A stretch of DNA of 9,451 nt from JANNGZ01 sp031404155 (GCA_031404155.1 JANNGZ010000411.1:1-9451), one strand, 5' to 3'; shown: positions 1 through 6,361, numbered from the stretch's first letter. A program made the numbers and translations. Notes: generated from the sequence alone by a model not told the origin.

Positions 1-1
1 C

Positions 2-985
2 ACCGCCGTGGCCATCGGCCTGCTCGCGGTGGGCGCGCTGGTGCCGAAGTGGCTGCTGTTCCTGGCCACGATGGCCGCGTCCAACGGCCTGGCGGTGCTC
101 GGCATCTTCGTGCTGATGCGCGGCGGCGGCGCCAGTTTCGGCCAGGGCATGTTCTTCGCCATCGGCGCCTATGTGGCCGCGCTCACGCCGCAGGCCTTCG
201 GCCTCACCGACGCGCTGCTGCGGGTGCTGCTCGGCACCGCCGCGGCCGGTATCGCCGCCGGCCTCTTCGCGCCGCTGCTCGCGCGCTACCGCGGCATCTT
301 CTTTGCGATGTTGACGCTGGCTTTGTCGATGGTGCTCTTCGGCCTGCTGTCGAAAACCGGCGCTTTGGGCGGCAGCGACGGCATCACCGTGGCCAAGCCC
401 ACGCTCTTCGGCGCGGCGCTGCCGGCCGAGCGCAGCGACTTCATGCTCTTCGGCCTCACCGTGGTGCTCGGTTCCATCGCCGCCTGGGGCGTCACCGTCT
501 ACAACCATTCGGTGGCCGGGCTGCTTGCGCAGGCGGTGCGCGGCAACGACCTGCGGGTGGAATACCTCGGCGCGTCGGCGCGTGCGTCGCTGGCCACCAG
601 CTTCATCCTTTGCGGCCTGCTCGGCGGCCTCGGCGGCTCGATCACCGCGCTGGTGCTCGGCCATGTCGAACCCAACTTCAGCAACTGGACCACCTCGGGC
701 GAGTTTGTTTTCGTCGCGGTGCTCGCCGGGCACCAGAGTGTGGCCGCGGTGTTCGTGGCCTCGCTCGCGCTGGAGATCGTGCGCTCGTTTTCGAACCTGT
801 ATTTCCCCAACACCTGGCAGCTCGCGCTCGGTGCCTTCCTGCTGCTGGTGATCCTGTTCCGGCCGGCGGGCATCGGCTCCTTGTGGGTCGGCAAGCGCAA
901 GCGGGCTGTTGCCGCGCCGGCAGCGGCCGGCGCGGCGGCTGGCGAGTTGGCGCCGCCGCTCGCCGGCTCGCAGGAGAGCAGATGA
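2..985 (+). CDS. livM: LivM-type ABC transporter permease (branched-chain amino acid/aromatic acid family), 5' end missing
   Basis: This is an inner-membrane permease of a Liv-type (HAAT) importer and would form the channel together with a LivH-type permease that is not in the window. The reading frame is open to the left edge, so the true start lies upstream; 327 residues are visible, close to the usual 320-350. Several hydrophobic segments follow one another. Family landmarks are the GASFGQGMFFAIGAYVAAL stretch near residue 42, YRGIFFAMLTLALSMVLFG near 95, and the cytoplasmic coupling loop around AVRGNDLRVEYLGASARAS (about 177-195) that contacts the ATPases. The C-terminus is a basic then Ala-rich tail after LFRPAGIGSLW. 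The stop overlaps the start of the LivG-type gene (ATGA), so the two are translationally coupled. Liv-type systems import branched-chain amino acids, but many carry aromatic acids or urea. With a ring oxygenase next door, an aromatic substrate is my inference. Confidence 0.93.
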   Translation, partial: TAVAIGLLAVGALVPKWLLFLATMAASNGLAVLGIFVLMRGGGASFGQGMFFAIGAYVAALTPQAFGLTDALLRVLLGTAAAGIAAGLFAPLLARYRGIFFAMLTLALSMVLFGLLSKTGALGGSDGITVAKPTLFGAALPAERSDFMLFGLTVVLGSIAAWGVTVYNHSVAGLLAQAVRGNDLRVEYLGASARASLATSFILCGLLGGLGGSITALVLGHVEPNFSNWTTSGEFVFVAVLAGHQSVAAVFVASLALEIVRSFSNLYFPNTWQLALGAFLLLVILFRPAGIGSLWVGKRKRAVAAPAAAGAAAGELAPPLAGSQESR

Positions 986-1731
986 CCACGCCGCTGCTGC
1001 ACGCACGCGGGCTCAGCAAGCGCTTCGGCGCGGTGGTGGCGGCCGAGGCGATCGATATCGAGGTGCCGGCCGGGCAGCGCCTGTCGGTGATCGGCAGCAA
1101 CGGCGCCGGCAAGACCACCTTCGTCAACATGGTCACCGGCTACCTCAAGCCCGACGCGGGGCAGATCGAACTCGAAGGCCACGACATCACGCAGTTCAGC
1201 CACCGCGATATCGCGCGCCTGGGCATCTGCCGCTCGTTCCAGATTCCGCAGTTGTGCCTGGAACTCACCGCGCTGGAGAACCTGCTGGTGGCGGTGGCCG
1301 CGGCCAACGGCGCGCCCTCCTTGTGGCGTGCGGCCGATGGCGCGGCGCACCACCAGCGCGCCGAGCAACTGCTGCAACGCTTCGGCCTCGGCGCCGACGC
1401 ACAGCGGCCGGTGGCCGAGCTTGCGGGCGGTGTGCGCAAGGTGCTCGACATCGCGCTCGCGCTGGCGCGCCGGCCCAAGCTGCTGCTGCTCGACGAGCCC
1501 ACGTCCGGCGTGAGCGCCGACGAAAAATTCCCGGCGATGCGGCGGGTGATGGACGCGCTCGCCGGCGAAGCCGCCACCGTGGTCTTCATCGAACACGACA
1601 TGGACATCGTGGCCGAGTTCTCCGAACGTGTGATCGCCTTCTACAGCGGCCGCGTGATCGCCGACGGCACGCCGGACCAGGTGCTCGCCGACGCCGACGT
1701 GAAGCGCTATGTGACCGGGGGGCCGAAGTGA
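982..1731 (+). CDS. livG: LivG-type ABC transporter ATP-binding protein
   Basis: This is a cytoplasmic ATPase subunit of the Liv-type importer, 249 residues, a normal length for LivG. Visible elements in order are Walker A GSNGAGKT (38-45), the Q-loop in SFQIPQ (Q87), a signature region reading ELAGGVRKVLDIALAL (from 146), Walker B LLLLDEPT (167-174, catalytic E172) and the H-loop in FIEHDMD (H205). The C-terminal YSGRVIADGTPDQVLAD is typical of LivG. The signature is unusual: the family normally has LSYGEQR or LSGGQ, whereas here Val replaces Gln and the usual Ser is Ala. The ATG at 982 overlaps the permease stop, and GAG at 973-975 (in AGGAGAG) gives a Shine-Dalgarno. The stop in turn overlaps the next start (GTGA). 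The fold and subunit assignment are secure; the transported substrate is not shown by the sequence. Confidence 0.95.
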   Translation: MTTPLLHARGLSKRFGAVVAAEAIDIEVPAGQRLSVIGSNGAGKTTFVNMVTGYLKPDAGQIELEGHDITQFSHRDIARLGICRSFQIPQLCLELTALENLLVAVAAANGAPSLWRAADGAAHHQRAEQLLQRFGLGADAQRPVAELAGGVRKVLDIALALARRPKLLLLDEPTSGVSADEKFPAMRRVMDALAGEAATVVFIEHDMDIVAEFSERVIAFYSGRVIADGTPDQVLADADVKRYVTGGPK

Positions 1732-2426
1732 GCGCGGGCCTCTTGGAGGTCGCCAACCTCGCCGCGCATATCCAGGCCATGCCGGCGCTGCGCGACCTTT
1801 CCTTGCGCGTGGCCGAGGGCGAGATGGTGAGCCTGGTCGGCCGCAACGGCGCCGGCAAGACAAGTTTCATGCGCGCGGTGATGGGCCACTTGCCCGCGTC
1901 GGCCGGCACGATCCGTTTTGCCGGAGCTGACCTCACCGCGTTGCCGCGCCATGCCCGCGCAGGCCTCGGCATCGGCTACATGCCCGAAGACCGCGGCCTG
2001 GTGCCGCAGCTCACGGTGCAGGAAAACATCATGCTGCCGCTGTGGGTGAACAAGTCCCTCGACAAGGCCACGCGCCTGGCGCTGGCCTACCGGCTGCTGC
2101 CCGAGGTGGAGCAGATGCGCGAGCGGCGCGCGCTGCTGCTCTCGGGTGGGCAACAGAAGCTGGTGGCACTTGCCCGTGCGCTCGCGGTCGGTACCCGCCT
2201 GCTGCTGCTCGACGAGCCCTTCGAAGGTGTGGCGCCGGCGCTGGCGCAGCGGCTCGCCGAAGTGATCCATACCTTGCAGGGCACGACGCTGGCGGTGCTG
2301 ATTTCGCAATCGGACGAGCACCATGGTGCGTCGCTGTTCGCGCGCCAGTACACGATCGAGCGTGGCGCGAATGCGGCGGCACGCTCGGCGGAGCGGCCGC
2401 CGGTCCCCTCCTCGATCGGCGGGTGA
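1728..2426 (+). CDS. livF: LivF-type ABC transporter ATP-binding protein
   Basis: This is the second ATPase subunit of the importer, 232 residues, usual for LivF. It starts with GTG overlapping the LivG-type stop (GTGA), reading MSAGLLEVANL. Walker A is GRNGAGKT (38-45). The Q-loop position reads GYMPEDRGLVPQLTV, with Glu at 87 where many family members have Gln. The signature is canonical, LSGGQQKLVALARAL (138-152). Walker B is LLLLDEP (158-164, catalytic E163), followed by FEGVAP. No H-loop histidine is evident: the strand reads LISQSDEHHG, where LivF proteins usually have VEQN. The C-terminus carries a short tail beyond the family core (about 212-232, ending PPVPSSIGG). One base separates its stop from the DUF1007 gene. 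Family assignment is firm; the substrate is inferred only from neighbours. Confidence 0.94.
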   Translation: MSAGLLEVANLAAHIQAMPALRDLSLRVAEGEMVSLVGRNGAGKTSFMRAVMGHLPASAGTIRFAGADLTALPRHARAGLGIGYMPEDRGLVPQLTVQENIMLPLWVNKSLDKATRLALAYRLLPEVEQMRERRALLLSGGQQKLVALARALAVGTRLLLLDEPFEGVAPALAQRLAEVIHTLQGTTLAVLISQSDEHHGASLFARQYTIERGANAAARSAERPPVPSSIGG

Positions 2427-2427
2427 G

Positions 2428-3144
2428 ATGCGCCGCCTTCGAGCCGCAGCCCTGTACGCCGCCACGGCCGCGGTCGGCGCCCTCGCGCTGCACAGCGCGC
2501 CGGCGCTGGCGCACCCGCATTTCCACTTCACCTACCAACTTGAGCCGGTGGTCGGCAGCGACGGCGTCAGCGGTCTGCGGGTGCGCTTTCGGGTCGACGC
2601 GGTGGCCAGTGCGCAGATCCGCGGCGCCGCAGACCTCAACCGCGACGGCCGCCTCGACGCCGACGAGCTCGCCGCGTTCGCGCGTGGCAACGACCGCCTG
2701 CTGCGCCTGCAACGCTACTTTCTGCGCGTCGATGCCTTGCCTGCCGATACCCTGCGCAGCGAAGCGCTGACGGCGACCGATGCCGACCCGCCCGAGCCGC
2801 TGGGGTTGCAGGTGGAGCAGCCGCTCGCGGCCGTTGACCGCGGCGACGAGGGCATCGAGTTGAACTTCGGGATGCGCTTCGCCACGGCACTGTCGGCCGG
2901 CGCTTTCAGCGTTCGCTTTTTCGACCCGACCTGGAACGTGGCGCTGGTGCCGGGCGTGCCGGTGATGGCGGCGCGCCACCCGGCCTGCCGCGCCGAGACC
3001 CGCGCCCAAACCCTGCGCACCGTGGGCTGGGGCGAGCAGCAGGTCCAGAGCATTCAATTTCGATGTGCACCCGCGGACACGGTCCGGCCGCAGGCGCAGC
3101 TTCTGACCCGACACCGGACCCACCCCGAGGAGACACCCCGATGA
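2428..3144 (+). CDS. Exported DUF1007 family protein (COG3683-like)
   Basis: This is a predicted periplasmic protein of 238 residues and unknown function. A signal peptide is clear: basic MRRLR, a hydrophobic stretch, then ALA|HPHF with probable cleavage after A28. The mature start HPHFHF (29-34) is the hallmark of DUF1007, a His-rich end that could bind metal. A calcium-type EF-hand-like loop follows, DLNRDGRLDADE (69-80), then the family's DPT motif in FFDPTWNVAL (165-173). There are two cysteines, C187 and C213. From memory, DUF1007 proteins often sit beside nickel/cobalt exporter or permease genes and are listed as periplasmic components of an uncharacterised transport system. Here the gene sits in a Liv-type operon, one base after the LivF-type stop and overlapping the cyclase start (ATGA). 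A metal-delivery role for the next gene's product is speculation. The tail after residue 213 is Arg/Pro-rich and looks non-conserved. Confidence 0.85.
   Translation: MRRLRAAALYAATAAVGALALHSAPALAHPHFHFTYQLEPVVGSDGVSGLRVRFRVDAVASAQIRGAADLNRDGRLDADELAAFARGNDRLLRLQRYFLRVDALPADTLRSEALTATDADPPEPLGLQVEQPLAAVDRGDEGIELNFGMRFATALSAGAFSVRFFDPTWNVALVPGVPVMAARHPACRAETRAQTLRTVGWGEQQVQSIQFRCAPADTVRPQAQLLTRHRTHPEETPR
3127..3132 (+). promoter_or_regulatory. Shine-Dalgarno sequence fixing the cyclase start at 3141
   Basis: GAGGAG lies 8 bases before the ATG at 3141. It is one of the strongest ribosome binding sites in the window. It shows that translation of the cyclase gene begins with the signal-peptide frame, not at the internal ATG at 3340, which has no comparable site and would remove conserved N-terminal residues. 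Confidence 0.7.
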
Positions 3145-4098
3145 GAACCAGAATTCATTTCGCGGCCGCATTGGCCACGGCGCTGATCGCCGGGGCGCCC
3201 CAGCGCCTGGGCGCAGGCTTACGAGAGTTGCTACAAGTCCAAGTACGGCGCCGACGACCAAGCCGGTGCGCTCAACACCATCACCGCGGCCAAGACGCTG
3301 GAGGCGAGCAAGCTGGTCAAGCGCGGCAAGGCGATCCGCATGGGTATCGAGACCAACAGCAAGACGCCGGCCTTCCCGCCGCGCACCTTCTCGGTCACGG
3401 TGTTGACGCCGGGCCAGGAGTACGGGCGCTCGCTCGGCGAGACCAAGACGAACTACAACGACGACATCATCATGGGCTGGGTGGGCATCGGCTCGCAGCT
3501 CGACGGCCTGGGCCATATCGGCATCGACGGCGTGTACTACAACTGCCGCAAGGGCGCCGATTTCGTCACCGCCGGTGGCCTGCAGAAGTACGGCATCGAA
3601 ACCGTGCCGGCGATCGCCACGCGCGGCGTGATCCTGGACATGGTCGGCCTCACCGGCAAGGACCCGGTACCCGAAGGCACGGCGTTCAACAAGCCGGAGA
3701 TCGACGCCGCGCTGGCACGCCAGGGCAACATGAAGATCGGCAGTGGCGACGTGGTGATCTTCTACACCGGCTGGACCAAGCTGATCGGCAAGGACGACAA
3801 GCGCTACGGCAGTGTCGAGCCCGGTCTGGGCGTTGGGGGCGCGCATTACCTCGCGTCGCTCGGGGTTGCGGCGGTTGGCGCCGACACCTGGGGCCTGGAA
3901 GTGCTGCCCTTCGAAACCGCATCCAAGGTGTTCCATGTGCACCAGATTCTGCTGGCGCAGCATGGCATCTTCATCCTGGAGAACGTGGTCGCCGAAGAGG
4001 CGGTGAAGGACAAGGTCTACGAAGGCCTGTTCACGCTCGGGCCCTCGCGCGTGACCGGCGCGGTGCAGGCGATCATCAACCCGATCTTCGTGTACTGA
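3141..4098 (+). CDS. Exported cyclase-family (PF04199) metal hydrolase, frameshifted near the signal peptide
   Basis: Members of this family include kynurenine formamidase and isatin hydrolase, metal-dependent enzymes that hydrolyse amide or lactam bonds. Translation from ATG 3141 gives a signal peptide, MRTRIHFAAALATALIAGAP, in one frame. The mature protein continues in the +1 frame (SAWAQAYESCYKSKYGADD...). Joined at the CCCC run the product has 318 residues, with cleavage likely after AWA (A24). The N-terminal YGADDQAGALN matches the family's usual start. The metal motif is a variant, GIGSQLDGLGHIG (joined numbering about 115-127), keeping D121 and H125. Later family signatures are GDVVIFYTGW, GADTWGLE and HQILLAQHGIFILENV. 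Between 3187 and 3340 the cyclase frame has no ATG, GTG or TTG, so without a shift only a truncated 252-residue form from 3340 could be made. The gene may be a pseudogene, a sequencing error or a recoded gene. Substrate is unknown. Confidence 0.85.
3198..3201 (+). other. Frameshift site in the cyclase gene (CCCC run)
   Basis: Codon 20 of the signal-peptide frame is CCC (3198-3200), followed by C3201. Skipping that one C gives AGC GCC TGG GCG CAG, read S-A-W-A-Q, a standard signal-peptidase end that leads straight into the cyclase domain. Without the skip the frame reads QRLGAG and then Arg-rich sequence with no similarity I recognise, staying open to about 4205. The exact base could lie slightly to either side, but the crossing must fall after the TGA at 3184-3186 in the cyclase frame. 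Confidence 0.75.
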
Positions 4099-4148
4099 CC
4101 ACCCCCAGGCGCTGCCCGAGGCCGGCCGCAACGCCGGGCCGCGGGTGG
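4099..4148. terminator. Possible bidirectional terminator between convergent operons
   Basis: The 52-base spacer between the cyclase stop and the ferredoxin stop can fold into a nested structure. The outer arm pairs CCACCC (4099-4104) with GGGTGG (4143-4148). The inner hairpin pairs 4120-4126 with 4133-4140 around a CGCAAC loop, with one bulged G. There is no T-run on either strand, so intrinsic termination is uncertain. Confidence 0.3.
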
Positions 4149-4150
4149 CG

Positions 4151-4477
4151 TCAGCCGGGCGCGATTTCGACCCAGACGCGCCCGCCTTTCAGCCGCGCCG
4201 GGTAGACGCGGATCGGCTCGGTGGCCGGCGGGCCCATCGCTTGGCCGCTGCGCAGATCGAAGCGCCCCTGGTGCAGCGGGCATTCGATCTCGTGGCCTTC
4301 GATGAAACCTTCGCACAGGCGCGCCGCGCCATGGGTGCAGATGTTGTCGCTGGCATAGGGCACGCCGGCGATGCAGTGCAGCGCGAGTTCCCTGTCGTGC
4401 ACGATCACCGCGATGCTGGCGCCCTCGAAGAGGTTGTCTTCGCTGGTCACGTCGACCCATTCCTTGGCTGCGCTCAT
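4151..4477 (-). CDS. Rieske [2Fe-2S] ferredoxin of aromatic-ring oxygenase
   Basis: This small cytoplasmic electron carrier of 108 residues passes electrons from a reductase to the oxygenase encoded just upstream. The Rieske cluster ligands are complete: CTHG (C47, H49) and CPLHQGRF (C66, H69), spaced as in NagAb/NdoA-type ferredoxins. The end, RVYPARLKGGRVWVEI, is the usual closing beta segment. The start is ATG 4477, two bases after the beta-subunit stop, giving MSAAKEW; no good Shine-Dalgarno is seen, so coupled translation is likely. The order alpha, beta, ferredoxin matches nagG-nagH-nagAb of salicylate 5-hydroxylase as I recall it. The gene ends convergently, 52 bases from the cyclase gene. 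Confidence 0.93.
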   Translation of the reverse strand: MSAAKEWVDVTSEDNLFEGASIAVIVHDRELALHCIAGVPYASDNICTHGAARLCEGFIEGHEIECPLHQGRFDLRSGQAMGPPATEPIRVYPARLKGGRVWVEIAPG

Positions 4478-4479
4478 GG

Positions 4480-4965
4480 TCAGATCGGATAGATGATCGA
4501 GTTGGGAATCAGCTCGCTGTCGAAGACCACGAGCCGCGAGGCGAAGCGCGGGCCGGCGGCGGTTTCGCGCACGAGGTCGATGCTGCGGCCGACATTGAAC
4601 ACCGTGCTCGGCTCGCTCGGCTTGGTGCGAAACACCGCGTAATGGGCCTCGGCTTCGATACTCTCGGCGTCGGCCTTCAGCACCCGCGGCAGCCCGACGA
4701 TGTGGCGCTGGTAGTAGGGGTCGTGGAACAGCGTGTTGGAGATGCCGTAGGCGCGGTCCTTGAGCATGCCCTTGCTTTCGAAGGCCATAGTGGCCAGCGG
4801 CAGCCCGCGGTCGAAGTTCTCGCGCGGCTGAAGGGTGTAGCGGCAGTCGTCGGTGAAGCAGGCTATCCAGCGCTCCCACTCGCCGGCGTCGAGTGCTGAC
4901 GCGGCCTCCGCATAGAGCTGGGTGAGCGCCACAAAACGCGCCGGATCCAGAACGGGTAGGGTCAT
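4480..4965 (-). CDS. Aromatic-ring-hydroxylating oxygenase, small (beta) subunit
   Basis: This is the structural beta subunit of a Rieske non-haem iron oxygenase, an NTF2/SnoaL-like fold that packs under the alpha trimer and holds no metal. The length of 161 residues is typical (NagH, NdoC and similar are about 160-195). Family features are LYAEAASALDAGEWERWIACFTDD in the N-terminal helix region, the YTLQPRENFDRG segment, HDPYYQRHIVG and the closing beta strands FASRLVVFDSELIPNSIIYPI (described here in parts). I chose ATG 4965, which has GGAG 11 bases upstream. A GTG at 4974 overlapping the alpha stop (GTGA) would add three residues and is equally possible. It lies 5 bases (or overlapping by 4) after the alpha subunit and 2 bases before the ferredoxin. 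No catalytic residues are expected. Confidence 0.9.
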   Translation of the reverse strand: MTLPVLDPARFVALTQLYAEAASALDAGEWERWIACFTDDCRYTLQPRENFDRGLPLATMAFESKGMLKDRAYGISNTLFHDPYYQRHIVGLPRVLKADAESIEAEAHYAVFRTKPSEPSTVFNVGRSIDLVRETAAGPRFASRLVVFDSELIPNSIIYPI

Positions 4966-4970
4966 CGCGC

Positions 4971-6233
4971 TCACAGCTCCATCACCTTGCGCCAGTAGGC
5001 GTACATGCCGCGGATCAGTGTCTCGGTGACCATGTGCTCGGTGTCGCCCACCTCGCGCCCGCCGAGTTCGACCATCGTGCTCGGCGCATCGTCGGCTTGA
5101 AAATTCTGCTGGCTGAACTCGATCACCTCGCCGTCGTCGGCGGAGACAAAACCAGCCGGGCCGAAGAGGTTGGCCTGGCGCAGCCGGCGGCGGGTCAACT
5201 CGGGCGTGTCGTCTTCGAAGCCGAAATGCGTCCACACGAAGTCGAAGCTGTCGGGCCCGCGCGGCTGGATATGGCGGGTGCTCACGCTGTTCACCTGCTG
5301 CTGGAAGATCACGCTCGGGAAGAGGGTCATCATCACCGCGGTAGGGCCGCCCCACCAGGCCTCGGGCACCACGTCGAGAAAACGGTCGTCGTTGAGTGTC
5401 ATCGTGGCTTTGAAGCTGCTCACGCCGGCGGTTGCTTCACCTTGCGCGCCGGCGTTGCCGCGGGTGGAGATCATCGCGGCATGGCGCGAGTGGCGGTCCA
5501 TGCGCAAAGCGGCCTGGTTGTCGGCGCGCCAAAGGCCGAAAGTGACGAACCAGGTGTGCAGTAGGCCCGGGTGGTAAGGGTCCTTGATGTTCTCCTGCAT
5601 CAGCTTCCAGTTGCCCGGAATGCGCTGGCGGCTGTGGCCGAGCAGAACGAGTTTCCGGCCGTTGAACAGGCGGTCGTACCAGCGCAGCATCTCGGGGCCA
5701 AGGTAGTCCTCGAAGGGCTCGGCCTCGGCGTCGAAGGTCGCAAAGACGACCCCTCCGCGCGAGGCGACGCGCAACTTGTTGAGCCCATGGTCGGCGGGTT
5801 TGAAGTCGGCCGGCATGCCGCCCACCACCTCCTTGCCCTGGCGCACACCGCGGCGCAGCGGCACGCCTTGCAGGTCACCTTGCAGGCTGTAGTTCCACTG
5901 GTGGTAGGGGCAGGTGAAGTCCTTCGTGTTGCCGCTCTTGGCACGGCAAAAACGCATGCCGCGGTGGGCGCAGCGGTTCTCGACGACATTGAGCGCGCCG
6001 TCCATGTCGCGCGCCAGGATCACCGAACGCTCGCCGATCGCGGTGCGCAGGAAACCTCCGGGCTTCGGCACCTCGGCTTCGAGCCCCACGTAACACCAAT
6101 GCCCCTTGTAGAAGAAGCGCTCCAGCTCACGCTGGTAGACATCGTCTCGGGTGTAGGCCCAGAAGGGGATGCGGCTGGAGCCGCTGGTGGGCCAGGCGGG
6201 GATCGGTGCGTTCATGGCGGCATCGGTGTGCAT
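4971..6233 (-). CDS. Rieske aromatic-ring oxygenase, large (alpha) subunit, salicylate 5-hydroxylase/anthranilate dioxygenase-like
   Basis: This is the catalytic subunit, 420 residues, which inserts oxygen into an aromatic ring. The Rieske domain holds CAHRG (C88, H90) and CPYHQW (C108, H111). The catalytic domain has the mononuclear iron site ENIKDPYHPGLLHTWF (bridging D218; ligands H221 and H226), with the third ligand probably D366 or D367 in SADDGEVIEFSQ. The sequences WAYTRDDVYQRELERFFY, GLEAEVPKPGGF, RIPGNWKLMQENIKDPYHPG and VTFGLWRADN are what I associate with NagG (salicylate 5-hydroxylase, about 423 residues), with AndAc-type enzymes as the next closest. The start ATG 6233 lacks a clear Shine-Dalgarno; M7 (6215) is an alternative. 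It is first in an alpha-beta-ferredoxin operon, with no reductase gene. The family is certain; salicylate, anthranilate or another ring acid as substrate is inference. Confidence 0.92.
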   Translation of the reverse strand: MHTDAAMNAPIPAWPTSGSSRIPFWAYTRDDVYQRELERFFYKGHWCYVGLEAEVPKPGGFLRTAIGERSVILARDMDGALNVVENRCAHRGMRFCRAKSGNTKDFTCPYHQWNYSLQGDLQGVPLRRGVRQGKEVVGGMPADFKPADHGLNKLRVASRGGVVFATFDAEAEPFEDYLGPEMLRWYDRLFNGRKLVLLGHSRQRIPGNWKLMQENIKDPYHPGLLHTWFVTFGLWRADNQAALRMDRHSRHAAMISTRGNAGAQGEATAGVSSFKATMTLNDDRFLDVVPEAWWGGPTAVMMTLFPSVIFQQQVNSVSTRHIQPRGPDSFDFVWTHFGFEDDTPELTRRRLRQANLFGPAGFVSADDGEVIEFSQQNFQADDAPSTMVELGGREVGDTEHMVTETLIRGMYAYWRKVMEL

Positions 6234-6253
6234 TGCATGCAGGTCGCGGCGGG

Positions 6254-6267
6254 GGCATCAGTATGCC
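6254..6267. promoter_or_regulatory. Inverted repeat and possible promoter before the oxygenase operon
   Basis: GGCAT-CAGT-ATGCC is a perfect 5+5 inverted repeat 21 bases upstream of the alpha-subunit ATG. On the minus strand it overlaps CATACT (6265-6260), a 4-of-6 match to a -10 box, which would place the transcript start about 20 bases before the ATG. The -35 is poor (TTTCTG at 17 bases spacing). A repressor operator over the promoter is plausible; no regulator gene for it is present in the window. Confidence 0.3.
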
Positions 6268-6361
6268 AATGCGTCGGGGTGGCAGAAACGAGCCCGTGCC
6301 GCGCAGGCCACCAAATGCGGACGTAGCGGTTGCTGCGCTCGGCGCGACCCGTGACGGATGA

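Noticed and set aside
499..1863. A 454-codon minus-strand frame opposite the permease and LivG genes
   Set aside because: It is a shadow of well-supported ABC transporter genes and its composition is biased to Arg, Gly and His.
3141..4098. Calling the cyclase kynurenine formamidase (kynB) or isatin hydrolase
   Set aside because: The canonical HxGTHxDxPxH motif is altered, the protein is exported, and no kynurenine-pathway genes are nearby; only the family call is supported.
2029..4131. A 700-codon open frame on the minus strand
   Set aside because: It runs antisense to LivF, DUF1007 and the cyclase, is Arg/Ala/His-rich without recognisable motifs, and reflects the high G+C content.
3202..4205. 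Continuation of the signal-peptide frame past the CCCC run as a genuine 355-residue protein
   Set aside because: The product becomes Arg/Gly/His-rich with no domain, while the +1 frame reads a recognisable cyclase over the same bases.
4966..4974. GTG at 4974 as the beta-subunit start
   Set aside because: It overlaps the alpha stop in the style of other junctions here, but GGAG is only 2 bases away from it, while ATG 4965 has GGAG at 11 bases. I kept ATG, with low certainty.
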